Under the pieces are notes generated by a model, which was not told where the DNA came from, searched no databases, and worked only from the letters and a program-made list of their open reading frames with translations. This document shows, piece after piece, positions 16,150-25,444 of a stretch of 34,860 nucleotides of DNA. The DNA is from Clostridia bacterium (GTDB lineage: Bacteria > Bacillota > Clostridia > Christensenellales > Borkfalkiaceae): NCBI GenBank assembly GCA_029061155.1, contig JAIDSQ010000011.1, positions 1-34,860 on the forward strand. The letters are read 5' to 3'. Position 1 is the stretch's first letter. Every line of letters starts with the position of its first letter. The translations under genes and the position numbers were made by a program.

Positions 16150-17418
16150 ATGGCTCTTAACGTAAAAAGCCTTGAAGGCAACGAGCTTGCCCAGGACTAT
16201 TCGAGAAAACCTTTGGAACGCGGAAGGTGGGGAACTACCTGGGACGTTTTCAAAGGCAATTTCGGAAAGATTGTTTTAATAAATTTACTGATGCTTGTAT
16301 TTTTCCTGCCGGGGGTTGCCGTCGTAATCGTCCGTATGCTGTATATAAGCGCAATGGGACTTCAGTTCCCCTTCAACGCAAATACGGGTTTGGGCTATCC
16401 CGCGTATCCCGGTATGCAGGGCCTTACGGAAAGTATTTACCTTTCCGCCGATTTAATGTTCTATTCCCTGTTAATTGTAGCGGGCTTTGTCGCGTCGGTA
16501 GGTGTTGCCGGCGGTGCGTATTCGCTTAAAAAGCTTGTCAACACTCAGGGCGAATTTAAAGTAAAAGGCTTTTTCCGCGGCGTTAAAGTCTGCTATTTCA
16601 ATACTCTGTTGCCCGTTACGGTATTCCTTATCGCCCTTTTCGGCTCAACGCTCGTCGGCGACTGGAAAGATCTGGTAATTGCGCAAGGCGGCAGCAGCGC
16701 AGGACCTATAACCGCGTACGTGTTCGCAATTATCGCAACCGTGCTCGTCGGCATTTACTGTGCGTGGCTGCTTGCCGTGGGCGTAAGCTACAAGCTCAAA
16801 TTAACGCAGCTGTTCAGAAACGCGTTTGTGCTATTAATAGGCAGCCCCCTTCCCACAATATTTATGGCGGGATTTTCGCTTATCCCCGTATGGCTTGTAT
16901 TAATCGGCAGCTCCGTTCCCTTCCTGAATATAGTTGCATATATCATTTTGGTATTCTTCGGACTGTCGTTCATTGTAATGTGCTGGATGAGCTTTACGCA
17001 GTGGGTGTTCGATATGTACGTAGCGCCCAACATGAAGGCGGCGGCAGAGGCTGAAAAAGCTAAAAAGACCCCCAGAGAACTTGCGCTCCAAAAGGAAGAA
17101 GAGGACAAGCGCGTCGCACGCGAACTTCTTGCAGCGGGCAAAAGCGAACTTATCGGCAAGCCCATTCTTCCCATTGCGGAAAAACCCGCAGTTGCGCCTT
17201 TAGGTCTTACCTATACACGCGCGGACCTGAACAGAATTTCGTCCGACAAAGCCAAGCTCGGCGAGGATATAAAGAAGTACGAAAACCAGCACAAAAACGA
17301 CCCCGTCTACGCCGAATACAACAAACTTTTCGCAGAACGTGAAAAGGCGTTGCAGGATGAAACCGATAAAAAAGGCAGGAAGAAAAAGAGGGTCAGCGCC
17401 GATAACCTTTTAAGATAG
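16150..17418 (+). CDS. YesL/DUF624-like multi-pass membrane protein with charged tail
   Basis: This 422-residue protein has about six membrane segments (near 41-66, 103-127, 150-170, 187-212, 236-254, 258-285) and a cytoplasmic tail (about 290-422) very rich in Lys, Glu and Ala. The tail ends in a basic cluster GRKKKR, which may contact nucleic acid or acidic lipid. The membrane part resembles the DUF624/YesL family in hydrophobic pattern, but I am not certain of membership. No transport or enzyme motif is visible. It has its own promoter. A 146-nt GC-rich gap separates it from the methyltransferase gene, with no terminator seen, so read-through is possible. Confidence 0.75.
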   Translation: MALNVKSLEGNELAQDYSRKPLERGRWGTTWDVFKGNFGKIVLINLLMLVFFLPGVAVVIVRMLYISAMGLQFPFNANTGLGYPAYPGMQGLTESIYLSADLMFYSLLIVAGFVASVGVAGGAYSLKKLVNTQGEFKVKGFFRGVKVCYFNTLLPVTVFLIALFGSTLVGDWKDLVIAQGGSSAGPITAYVFAIIATVLVGIYCAWLLAVGVSYKLKLTQLFRNAFVLLIGSPLPTIFMAGFSLIPVWLVLIGSSVPFLNIVAYIILVFFGLSFIVMCWMSFTQWVFDMYVAPNMKAAAEAEKAKKTPRELALQKEEEDKRVARELLAAGKSELIGKPILPIAEKPAVAPLGLTYTRADLNRISSDKAKLGEDIKKYENQHKNDPVYAEYNKLFAEREKALQDETDKKGRKKKRVSADNLLR

Positions 17419-17564
17419 CGAACGCGTATGCATCGCGAAATACGTTGTCAAGCTTGCGTTTGGCTCGGGTCATTTACGTTCAGTAAACTCCCCGTCGCCA
17501 ATCCGCGCTTTCCTTGTCTTTCGCGCGCCTCCGTGTTCTTGAAAATTTTTATATTGGTATTTAT
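17419..17564 (+). other. GC-rich intergenic block, possible dispersed repeat
   Basis: Unlike other spacers in this window, this 146-bp gap is mixed to GC-rich until about 17535. It holds small palindromes: CGCG at both ends of 17423-17437, and a TTTAC/GTAAA hairpin around 17474-17488. There is no U-run terminator and no convincing promoter. Short open frames cross it but lack ribosome sites and protein-like composition. It may be a genome-specific intergenic repeat; only one copy is seen here. Confidence 0.3.
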
Positions 17565-18287
17565 ATGTCAAATTCTTACTCTGCGCTCGGTAGATGGTTT
17601 GAATATTTAAACGATGACTGCGGCTATGAACAATGGTCGCAGTATTTAATTAATACTTTAAAAAACCTCGGCGCGGGCAGGTGCGGGGTGGATATCGGCT
17701 GCGGTAACGGCTATTTCACACGCGCGCTTATCAAAGCGGGGTACGCCGTCACGGGTATCGACATTTCTCCCGAAATGCTGACACGCGCACAGGAACTTTC
17801 TTTCAAACAGGGCGTAAGAGGGGAATTTTTACTCGGCGATATTACCAAACTAAAATTGAATGCCGCCGTGGATTTTGCCGTTGCCGTCAACGACTGTTTA
17901 AACTACGTTCCCCCCGAAAAGCTAAAAAGCGCGTTTTCGCACGTTCACCGCTGTCTTAAAAAGGGCGGCGTGTTTATGTTCGATATAAGCTCGGCGCACA
18001 AGCTTACAAGCATCATAGGCAACAATATGTTCGCCGAGGACAGGGAAGATATAACCTATATCTGGTTCAATACCCTAAAAGACGACCGCGTGGAAATGGA
18101 GCTTACCTTTTTTGAAAAGGGTAAGGACGGCAAATATACGCGCTTTGACGAAAGCCATACGCAGTATATCCACAGCGAAGAGAATATTATACAAGAGCTG
18201 ACTTTATCGGGCTTTGAAGTCCGCACGGAAGGTCATCTCGGACAAGATAAAACGGAGAGGATAAACTTTATCTGCACACGATTATGA
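17565..18287 (+). CDS. Class I SAM-dependent methyltransferase
   Basis: This 240-residue protein has the S-adenosylmethionine motif I VDIGCGNG (42-49), the acidic end of beta-2 in GIDISPEML, and the motif IV region around DFAVAVNDCLNY. The fold is the Methyltransf_11/25 type. Nothing visible fixes the methyl acceptor, which could be a small molecule or protein. ATG at 17565 begins at a natural N-terminus; an upstream in-frame ATG at 17514 would add 17 residues encoded by the GC-rich spacer and is less likely. The stop overlaps hslO by 4 nt (ATGA), so the two are translationally coupled. Confidence 0.87.
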   Translation: MSNSYSALGRWFEYLNDDCGYEQWSQYLINTLKNLGAGRCGVDIGCGNGYFTRALIKAGYAVTGIDISPEMLTRAQELSFKQGVRGEFLLGDITKLKLNAAVDFAVAVNDCLNYVPPEKLKSAFSHVHRCLKKGGVFMFDISSAHKLTSIIGNNMFAEDREDITYIWFNTLKDDRVEMELTFFEKGKDGKYTRFDESHTQYIHSEENIIQELTLSGFEVRTEGHLGQDKTERINFICTRL

Positions 18288-19108
18288 ACAAACTGTATAA
18301 GACGTTGATTTACGACAGACAAGTTTCTTTAAGCGTTCTGGAAACGACAGAACTTGTCAACGACGCAATAAAAATACACAACCTTGACGAAAGCTCGGCT
18401 AAAACGCTCGGCGGGCTTTTAACTTGCGGGGCGTATATGGCGGGCTGTCTTAAAAGCGACAGGGGCGCAATTTCCATAACCGTCAAAGCGGGCGGTGACG
18501 CGGGTACGGCAAGCGTATCCGCTGATAAAGACTTACACGTCCGCGGTTTTATCGACGGAACGTGCAAGGGCAGGCTTAACGGCGGTTATCTTACCGTCGT
18601 CAAAGAGGACGGACTTTTCAGACCCTTTGTCGGCGCAAGCGAACTCGTCGGCGACGACGTGTCGCAAAACCTAATGCAGTACTACCATATGAGCGAACAG
18701 GTGCCTACTGCAATAGCCGTCGGCGTTAAAATGAAGGACGGCGTATGCGTTGCGGCGGGCGGGGTAATAATGCAGCTTTTGCCCGGCACTTCTCAGGAGA
18801 ATATGGATAAAGCCGAAGAGGCTATGCAAGATTTTGTAAATGCCGCCGATGTGGTGGAAGAGTACGGCGCTGAAGGAATTATGGAAAAGTACTTCGGCGG
18901 CATTACCGAAAAACAGCACGTTTACATTTCCTTCCCCGAATACAAGTGCAACTGCTCGCGCGAAAAGATGACAAAGGTATTAATCCCGCTCGGGAAAGAG
19001 GAGCTGTATTCCATAATAAACGACGAGGGCGCAGTGAAAATTCACTGCCATTACTGCAACACCGACCATATTTTTTCTAAGGAAGATGTCGACGAATTTT
19101 TGAAATAA
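18284..19108 (+). CDS. hslO: Redox-regulated chaperone Hsp33
   Basis: This 274-residue cytosolic holdase is inactive when reduced with zinc bound and activated when oxidative stress forms disulfides. The four zinc ligands are present as CNC (Cys222, Cys224) and CHYC (Cys255, Cys258), with the expected 30-residue gap. The N-terminal core has typical Hsp33 stretches, such as LGGLLTCGAYMAG and the basic HVRGFIDG. Length is slightly below the usual 290. It overlaps the methyltransferase gene by 4 nt, and a TPR gene follows after 2 nt. Confidence 0.95.
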   Translation: MNKLYKTLIYDRQVSLSVLETTELVNDAIKIHNLDESSAKTLGGLLTCGAYMAGCLKSDRGAISITVKAGGDAGTASVSADKDLHVRGFIDGTCKGRLNGGYLTVVKEDGLFRPFVGASELVGDDVSQNLMQYYHMSEQVPTAIAVGVKMKDGVCVAAGGVIMQLLPGTSQENMDKAEEAMQDFVNAADVVEEYGAEGIMEKYFGGITEKQHVYISFPEYKCNCSREKMTKVLIPLGKEELYSIINDEGAVKIHCHYCNTDHIFSKEDVDEFLK

Positions 19109-19110
19109 TT

Positions 19111-20787
19111 ATGAATGATAAAATTGTAAAAATCGATTTAAGCAGTGACAGGCTGATATGCGTCGCGTCCGATTTAGTGGACGGGCACGATTATATCGGC
19201 GCTTTGAAAATGCTTAATAAAAACGCCCGCATAAACGGAAACGACAGCGATTCTTATATGCTGTACGCTGAAATTTACGACGACTTGGGGCTGTTTGAAA
19301 AGAGTATAAATAACTGGTACGCCTATCTCGATTTCAACAAAGACGACGGACTGTACGAGGCTTTTGAAGGCCTTGCGGTTTCATATATGAATCTGGGTCT
19401 GGACCAAATCTCGGCTTACTATTACGGCAAGCTTTTGGCGGTTACCGGCGAAGAGCTTGACGCGCAGACCAAAAGAGAGATTATGGACTCCTTTTTAAGG
19501 CGGGAGCCAAGCCCCCTTAAGTTTGTCTATCCCCCTGAACTTGCCGACTGTTCGGACATTATTTCCGACGGCATTGACAAGATGAGAAACGGCGAGTACG
19601 ACGGCGCGATAGAAGAGTTTGACAAGGTGGACGAAAACAACGGAGCCTACCTTTCCGCCCGCAACTACATTGCCATGTGCAACATTATTGCCGACAAGTG
19701 CGAAGAGGCGGAGGCGGAGTGCCTTGCCGTTTTAAAAAAATATCCCGACAACGTTCAGGCTTTGACTACCCTTGCCGCGGTAAAGACCGAGCAGAAAAAG
19801 AGCAAGGAGAGCGCAGACCTTGCAAGGGAGCTTTTAAAACTCAACGTTACGTCGTCGGACGATATTTACAAAATTGCAACCGTGTGCTGTGAAAACGGCT
19901 TGCACGAAGAGGCGTACACGCTGTTCTGCAAACTTGACGAGGAGCTTGAGTACGACCCCACGATAATGTTTTTCAAGGCTGTTTCAGCCTTTAACTGCGG
20001 AAAGATTGAGCAAAGTTTCGACGCGTTTGACAGGCTTATAACCGTCAATCCCTCGGCGGTTGTGGCTAAGTATTATTACGAGCTTGCGCGCAAGGCAAAA
20101 GATAACGGCGAACAGCTCACCCTCGGCTATTTCTACCGCTTGCCCAAGGAAAAGAAGGAGCAAAACCTCAAACTTCTGTCCGCGGTCGATATGCTTTCGG
20201 AAAGCGACTTTAAAAAGTTATGCGGGGCGGTTGATATCACCGAATGTATTAAGTGGTGCTTTGACGAATACGAAGGTCGCGACGTCGAGGATTTGCAGTT
20301 TATTGCGGCGTCGTGCGCAATAAGGGCGGGACTTGACGAGTTGGTGCGTTCAATGCTTTTAAACGCGTTTTTATCCGAAAGGTTCAAGGTGCGCGTTTTA
20401 ACGCTTTTATGCGGAAGAAACGTTGACGACAGTTTCGGCATAGTAGTGTGCCATCAGTTCAAACGCGTAAGTTTCCGCGCGATTTCAGTCGGAAGGAAAA
20501 AGCGCAAAAACTTCGTGTTCGCGTACGCAAGGATAGCGGGGCATTTCTCCGTACTCGACAACGTAAACAGCGATAAATTTGCCAGCACGGCGGAAAAGGT
20601 GTATTATAAATTGGAACAAAAGGGCGCGCTTGACGCCGTAACGGATATACCTTCGCTTTCGGCTGTTTTATTCCATCTTTCGGGTGTGAAAGAGCCCAAA
20701 TTGAAAAAGCATGAGTTGCCCGTGTTCTTCGAGGCAAACCCTAAAAAAATAGATAAACTAATGACAATTCTGACGGAGGATATATGA
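19111..20787 (+). CDS. TPR-repeat protein of unknown function
   Basis: This 558-residue cytosolic protein has no signal peptide. Repeated helical pairs with TPR spacing are visible, for example around 30-130 (DYIGALKML, SYMLYAEIYDDLG, YEAFEGLAVSYMNLG) and 150-310 (YDGAIEEFDKV, ALTTLAAVKTEQ, AYTLFCKL, FNCGKIEQSFDAFDRL). TPR solenoids act as protein-binding scaffolds. The C-terminal 200 residues are also helical, but no enzyme motif is seen. It lies 2 nt after hslO and overlaps the next gene by 4 nt. Its coupling with a chaperone suggests a protein-quality or ribosome-related job, but this is inference. Confidence 0.8.
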   Translation: MNDKIVKIDLSSDRLICVASDLVDGHDYIGALKMLNKNARINGNDSDSYMLYAEIYDDLGLFEKSINNWYAYLDFNKDDGLYEAFEGLAVSYMNLGLDQISAYYYGKLLAVTGEELDAQTKREIMDSFLRREPSPLKFVYPPELADCSDIISDGIDKMRNGEYDGAIEEFDKVDENNGAYLSARNYIAMCNIIADKCEEAEAECLAVLKKYPDNVQALTTLAAVKTEQKKSKESADLARELLKLNVTSSDDIYKIATVCCENGLHEEAYTLFCKLDEELEYDPTIMFFKAVSAFNCGKIEQSFDAFDRLITVNPSAVVAKYYYELARKAKDNGEQLTLGYFYRLPKEKKEQNLKLLSAVDMLSESDFKKLCGAVDITECIKWCFDEYEGRDVEDLQFIAASCAIRAGLDELVRSMLLNAFLSERFKVRVLTLLCGRNVDDSFGIVVCHQFKRVSFRAISVGRKKRKNFVFAYARIAGHFSVLDNVNSDKFASTAEKVYYKLEQKGALDAVTDIPSLSAVLFHLSGVKEPKLKKHELPVFFEANPKKIDKLMTILTEDI

Positions 20788-21620
20788 AACTTTACGACTT
20801 TGACGGAATGTTCGACGAGAAGTTAAACGCCTATATTCAGAAGAATGCGGGCAAGTACAAGGAGAACGAGTGGGAGGACATAATCCCTAAACTGTACAAG
20901 CAGTTCGGTGACACGTTTATTAAAAGCGTGGGCGACACTCCCAACGGTTTTTATGCAAAGCTTTCCGACGAGGAACTTGTCCGCGCACTCTGCACGCACT
21001 TAAAACAGGGCGTGCCCGTTTCGGAATTTCTGTGTTCGGCGATAGAGAGTAGGGACGCGGTCGAGCTTTTAATACCTCTTTTGGACGGCAGTGAAAACGA
21101 GCGTGAGTACGCCGTGAATTTAATCGCATCCGACGAAAGGGCGATAAAGAAGTATATGCAAATGCTTGTATCGTCGGGCTGCGGCGAAGAACTGAAAAAC
21201 ACACTTGCCGACTATATAAAGGAAAAAGCCGACCTCGTAATAGGCGAGGCGGTGGATAATTACCGTAAAGGCATTGAGCGCGAATTTATGCTTGAAATTA
21301 TGTCGCGCAATGTCGTGCCGTCGGATGAGATTTTTGATATTCTTATCAAGGAGTTCAGAGGCGACCCCGAAAACGTTGCAATGCACGCAAGCTATCTTGC
21401 CGCCTACGGCGACGAGCGCGCGCTTGAATATCTTCTTGACAAGATAGACGAGGAGGGAATAAGCTTTATAGACTATAAAGAGCTTTTGCTTGCAATCGAG
21501 GCGCTTGGCGGAACGTACGATAAGCCCCGCGACTTTTCTTCCGACCCGTACTATCAGATGTTCAAATCAAAGGAAGTAACCCCTGCAGACCTCTTTTTCG
21601 GACTTGACAAAAAGAAATAA
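20784..21620 (+). CDS. Alpha-helical (HEAT-like) protein of unknown function
   Basis: This 278-residue, highly charged cytosolic protein is predicted to be almost all helix. Short motifs with HEAT-like spacing are visible (AVELLIPLLDGSENEREYAVNLI; later a stretch ending YLAAYGDERALEYLLDKI). There is no catalytic motif, signal or membrane segment. The first 45 residues carry a WEDIIPKLYKQFGD segment that may be a separate helical cap. It overlaps the TPR gene by 4 nt and ends the operon, 48 bp before a strong terminator. The two repeat proteins are likely partners, as they are always made together here. I do not recognise a named family. Confidence 0.72.
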   Translation: MKLYDFDGMFDEKLNAYIQKNAGKYKENEWEDIIPKLYKQFGDTFIKSVGDTPNGFYAKLSDEELVRALCTHLKQGVPVSEFLCSAIESRDAVELLIPLLDGSENEREYAVNLIASDERAIKKYMQMLVSSGCGEELKNTLADYIKEKADLVIGEAVDNYRKGIEREFMLEIMSRNVVPSDEIFDILIKEFRGDPENVAMHASYLAAYGDERALEYLLDKIDEEGISFIDYKELLLAIEALGGTYDKPRDFSSDPYYQMFKSKEVTPADLFFGLDKKK

Positions 21621-21667
21621 AAAATATGCGCACCCGCAAGAGTGTACTTGCTACAGGGAATTAAATA

Positions 21668-21712
21668 GCCCGCTATATTTCGTAAACGAAGTATAGCGGG
21701 CCATAGTTTTTT
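21668..21712 (+). terminator. Intrinsic terminator of the hslO operon
   Basis: A 15-bp stem (21668-21682 with 21687-21701, one G-T) has a TAAA loop and a TTTTTT run at 21707-21712 after five bases. It lies between convergent genes. The minus-direction tail TATTTAATTC is weaker but could serve the orphan gene at 21739. Confidence 0.85.
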
Positions 21713-21738
21713 AATACGTAAGGCGATAAATTGAAATT

Positions 21739-22188
21739 TCAGAATCCATTGCTTAAAGATAATAATTCAGGCTTGTTTTTGTATAACACTTCGTAACTTT
21801 TGTAACCGTCCTGCTCAAAAATGTTTGCAATAAAATTGGCATAATTATATATAAAGTCGTATCCGTAAAAATTTTTTATTCTAAACTCGCAGTAATACGG
21901 ACTCTCCTCGACGTAAGGGCTGACAAAATCATTTACTCGTATAAAATCTTTGTCGGCTATATTGTTTTTTTCTATTATTTTATCGATTTCGACAATTCGT
22001 ATCTCCTTTTCACGATGTTGCCAAGGAATAAAAATTAAAGCCGATTTCACGAATTTTTTAGATAAAACTTGGCTTTTGAAACACAAAAATTTTTTTGTTT
22101 CCAAAAACTCTTGCTCTAATTCAAAATTTGCCAACAATAGACATTTGATGAATTTATCGTTTTCCGTTATACTAACATTTATTGCCAT
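21739..22188 (-). CDS. Orphan protein of unknown function
   Basis: This 149-residue protein is rich in Phe, Lys, Asn, Ile and Tyr and has no signal peptide, membrane segment or known motif that I can see. Its codons are markedly more AT-rich than those of mnmG 17 nt upstream or the operon facing it, which suggests recent acquisition or a fast-evolving gene. AGAGA lies about 7 nt before the ATG. It is probably transcribed by read-through from dnaA-mnmG, since no promoter fits in the 17-nt gap, although one could lie within mnmG. Confidence 0.65.
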   Translation of the reverse strand: MAINVSITENDKFIKCLLLANFELEQEFLETKKFLCFKSQVLSKKFVKSALIFIPWQHREKEIRIVEIDKIIEKNNIADKDFIRVNDFVSPYVEESPYYCEFRIKNFYGYDFIYNYANFIANIFEQDGYKSYEVLYKNKPELLSLSNGF

Positions 22189-22205
22189 ATATGTTCTCTG
22201 CTAAA

Positions 22206-24071
22206 TTACTGTTTTCTTGTCGCAAGCCATACAATCAGCACCGTTACGTCGGCGGGGTTGACGCCGTAAATTCTGCCCGCCTGACCCAATGTAAGGGGGC
22301 GTACGCGCTTTAACTGCTCGCGCGCCTCAAGCCTCAAGCCCTGTATACTGTCATAGTCTATATCGTCGGGCAGAGCTTTGCTTTCAAGTTTTTTCGCCTT
22401 TTCTATCTGCTGTTCGTTCTTTTTTATATAGCCCTCGTACCTTATAGTAGTTTCCGCGCTCCGCACTATATCGTCGGGAATATCCGCAAGTATTTCAAAG
22501 GTTTGCTTAATCTGGTTTGCCGTGCATCCGCGCCTTATAAGGTCGGCGTAAGTCGCGCCCGCGGCTCCGCCCGAAAGGTTGTTGTCGGAAAGCAGCTTTT
22601 CTGCTTTTTGCCTGTCGGCGCGTCCGTTGAACTCTGAAAGCGCTTTTTCATATAATGCCTTGCGCCTTTCAAAAGCCGCACGCCTTTGTTCCGTATAAAG
22701 GGGGGTGTCCGCTATCTTGGGCGTAAGCCTGAAATCGGCTGTGTCCTGCCTTAAATTTATTCTGTATTCTGCGCGCGAAGTCATCATTCTGTACGGCTCT
22801 TCCGTGCCCTTAGTCGTTAAGTCGTCTATTAAAACGCCTATATACGCCTCGTCCCTGCCGAGGATAAAGGGGGGCTTGCCCTCAATTTTGTAGACGGCGT
22901 TTATGCCCGCCATAAGTCCCTGCGCGCCCGCCTCTTCGTAGCCCGAAGTTCCGTTGACCTGCCCCGCCGTATAAAGTCCTTTAACCTTTTTGAATTCAAG
23001 CGTGGGGAACACGTCAAGCGTATCTATACAGTCGTACTCGATTGCGTAGGCGTACCGCATTATGTCTGCATTTTCAAGCCCCTGCACCGAGCGGTACATT
23101 GCGCGCTGAATGTCGTGGGGCATAGAGGAGGACATTCCCTGCACGTAAATTTCGTTGGTGTCCTCGCCCTCTGGTTCGAGGAAAATCTGATGCCTTTCCT
23201 TGTCGGCAAATCGCACGACCTTTGTTTCGATAGAGGGACAGTACCTCGGCCCCGCCGACTTTATGTCGCCGTTATAAAGGGGGGAACGGTCTAAATTGTC
23301 CGTAATTATTTTATGTGTTGCGCCGTTGGTGTAGGTAAGGTGACATACCCGCCTGTTTTGCGCGGGCGCGTCGTTCAAAAACGAAAAGCAGGTTGCGCCC
23401 TCTTCGCCTTCCTGAACCTGACACTTTGAAAAATCAACCGTGCGGCCGTCAAGGCGTGCGGGAGTACCCGTCTTGAAGCGCCTTACACTGAAACCGAGCT
23501 TAATAAGGCTGTCGGTAAGACGGGTGGCGGGGGCAAAGCCCGAAGGTCCGCTGTTTTGCCTTATCTCGCCCGTAACGGTCTGCGCGTTCAAATAAACGCC
23601 CGTAGCGACAATAACGGCTTTTGCGTAAAGTATACCGCCGTAAGTGGTTTTAACGCCCGTAACCGCGCCGTTATCCGTTAAAATTTCCTGCGCCTCGCCC
23701 TGAATAATTCTGAGGTTGGGCGTGTTTTCAAGAGTGCGTTTCATCTCGCGGTGGTATGCGTTTTTGTCGCACTGACACCTCGGCGAGCGTACCGCCTCGC
23801 CCTTGCCTTCGTTCAACATTCTCATCTGAATGGCGGTCTTGTCGGCGTTGACGCCCATTTCCCCGCCAAGCGCGTCAATCTCGCGCACAAGCTGACCTTT
23901 CGCCGTACCGCCTATAGATGGGTTGCACGCCAAAAAAGCTATGCTGTCCAGATTTAAGGTAAGCATAGCCGTTTTGTGACCTAATCTCGCGCACACGAGC
24001 GATGCCTCGCACCCCGCGTGTCCCGCGCCGATTACGACGATATCAAATTGTCCTTCGGTGAAAGAAAGCAT
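22206..24071 (-). CDS. mnmG: tRNA uridine-5-carboxymethylaminomethyl modification enzyme MnmG
   Basis: This 621-residue FAD protein works with MnmE to modify the wobble uridine of several tRNAs. The FAD-binding motif GAGHAG (15-20) is at the N-terminus, NPSIGGTAKG follows at about 50, the family signature TSRAEYRINLRQD lies in the C-terminal half, and the helical GidA-associated domain closes the protein. Length matches the family (about 620-630). It begins 8 nt after dnaA ends, so both share a transcript. The common neighbours mnmE, rsmG and parAB are absent on this side; an orphan gene follows instead. Confidence 0.97.
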   Translation of the reverse strand: MLSFTEGQFDIVVIGAGHAGCEASLVCARLGHKTAMLTLNLDSIAFLACNPSIGGTAKGQLVREIDALGGEMGVNADKTAIQMRMLNEGKGEAVRSPRCQCDKNAYHREMKRTLENTPNLRIIQGEAQEILTDNGAVTGVKTTYGGILYAKAVIVATGVYLNAQTVTGEIRQNSGPSGFAPATRLTDSLIKLGFSVRRFKTGTPARLDGRTVDFSKCQVQEGEEGATCFSFLNDAPAQNRRVCHLTYTNGATHKIITDNLDRSPLYNGDIKSAGPRYCPSIETKVVRFADKERHQIFLEPEGEDTNEIYVQGMSSSMPHDIQRAMYRSVQGLENADIMRYAYAIEYDCIDTLDVFPTLEFKKVKGLYTAGQVNGTSGYEEAGAQGLMAGINAVYKIEGKPPFILGRDEAYIGVLIDDLTTKGTEEPYRMMTSRAEYRINLRQDTADFRLTPKIADTPLYTEQRRAAFERRKALYEKALSEFNGRADRQKAEKLLSDNNLSGGAAGATYADLIRRGCTANQIKQTFEILADIPDDIVRSAETTIRYEGYIKKNEQQIEKAKKLESKALPDDIDYDSIQGLRLEAREQLKRVRPLTLGQAGRIYGVNPADVTVLIVWLATRKQ

Positions 24072-24079
24072 AGAGAATA

Positions 24080-25426
24080 CTATTTTTTGAGTATGATGTT
24101 CTTTATATCATCAACGTCTTTTGCGATTTTATCGTTGACGCGGCACATTTCGTCTACCTTGTCGCGCGAATATAAAATAGTAGTGTGGTCGCGCCCGCCC
24201 AGAACTTTTCCTATTGAGATGAGGGGGAGGGATAAAAGCTCGCACATTAAATAGCAGCAAATCTGTCTTGGAATTACAATTTCCTTTTTCTTGCTCTTGC
24301 CCGCCAAATCGTTTTTGGAAAGGTGATAAAAACTTGTAACCGCCGAAATTACGCTTTCGGGCGTAATCTCTTCCTTGCCCGGTTCGGAAATCGCCTCCGA
24401 AAGCGCGCTCTTTGCAAGCGCAACGGTAATTGGCACTTCGTGCAGTTTGGAGGCGAATATAACCTTGGTAAGCCTTCCTTCAAGCGTTCTTACGTCGTCG
24501 CCAGAATCCTGCGCGAGGAATGTTAAAACGTCGTCGGGCACAAGGCACTTTTTATCGTAAGCCTTCTGCTTTAAAATCGCAATTTTGGTTTCGAGCGAGG
24601 GGGGAAGGATATCGAACAGAAGTCCGCCCGAAAAACGCGTTCTAAGCCTTTCTTCAAGCTCCGTCAGCTCTCTCGGGTGCTGGTCGGACGAAATAATTAT
24701 CTGTTTGCCCTTTGAAACAAGCTCGTTGAAAATATGGAAAAACTCTTCCTGAACGGCTTTCTTTTTGGCGATAAACTGTATGTCGTCGATAATTAAAACG
24801 TCTGCGTTGCGGTAGTAATTTCTTAAACGGTTGCCCTTACTGCGGGAGTCCGCGCCGTGACCGAGCATAGCGTCTATTATGTCGTTAAAGAATTTATCGC
24901 AGGTAACGTAAACAACTTTTAAAGTGGGCTTTTCCCTGCAAATCTTGTTGCCTATCGCCTGAATTAAGTGCGTTTTGCCGAGTCCCGTTCCGCCGTAAAT
25001 GAACAGGGGGTTGTAAGTTCCCGCAGGGTCTTCCGCAACGGAAAGCGCGGCTGCTGCGACAAAGTCGTTGTTCTTGCCTATTACAAAGTTTTCAAACGTG
25101 AACTTGGGGTCAAGGTTTGAAGAGGAGGAATAGTCCTCTTCGTCGGGCGCGTTATAGGCGTAGCCGTCGCTGCCTTCGACCTTAAGCCTGAAGTCCGTAA
25201 GTCCCACGTTGGCTTTTACGATAGCCTCGCGCATTTTACCCGCAAGCGTGCCCGTAATAAACTTTGCGAAAATTTCCGTAGGGGTTTCGAGGACGATATA
25301 TCTTCCGTCAATATCAACTGGAACCAGCTTTTCGATATACGTGGTGTATATGATATGGGTAACAAGTTCCTGCATTTTTTCCTTTATGGGCTTGTATATA
25401 AAATCGAAATTCCCCTTTTCTGCCAT
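24080..25426 (-). CDS. dnaA: Chromosomal replication initiator DnaA
   Basis: This 448-residue protein is the AAA+ initiator that melts the origin and loads the replicative helicase. It has a short domain I (about 1-80), an acidic linker (85-105), the ATPase with Walker A GGTGLGKT (145-152), Walker B in LIIDDIQF, a sensor region PRELTELEERLRTRF, and the C-terminal DNA-binding domain with the DnaA signature GGRDHTTILYS. The start is ATG at 25426; an in-frame extension of 19 codons would run across the predicted promoter. AAAGGA lies 14 nt upstream, a rather long spacing. Orientation is divergent from recF, which is unusual. Confidence 0.97.
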   Translation of the reverse strand: MAEKGNFDFIYKPIKEKMQELVTHIIYTTYIEKLVPVDIDGRYIVLETPTEIFAKFITGTLAGKMREAIVKANVGLTDFRLKVEGSDGYAYNAPDEEDYSSSSNLDPKFTFENFVIGKNNDFVAAAALSVAEDPAGTYNPLFIYGGTGLGKTHLIQAIGNKICREKPTLKVVYVTCDKFFNDIIDAMLGHGADSRSKGNRLRNYYRNADVLIIDDIQFIAKKKAVQEEFFHIFNELVSKGKQIIISSDQHPRELTELEERLRTRFSGGLLFDILPPSLETKIAILKQKAYDKKCLVPDDVLTFLAQDSGDDVRTLEGRLTKVIFASKLHEVPITVALAKSALSEAISEPGKEEITPESVISAVTSFYHLSKNDLAGKSKKKEIVIPRQICCYLMCELLSLPLISIGKVLGGRDHTTILYSRDKVDEMCRVNDKIAKDVDDIKNIILKK

Positions 25427-25444
25427 AATCGCACTGATAATCCT

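Noticed and set aside
17428-17610. Small open frame in the GC-rich spacer
   Set aside because: It has no ribosome site, overlaps the methyltransferase start in another frame, and its composition is not protein-like.
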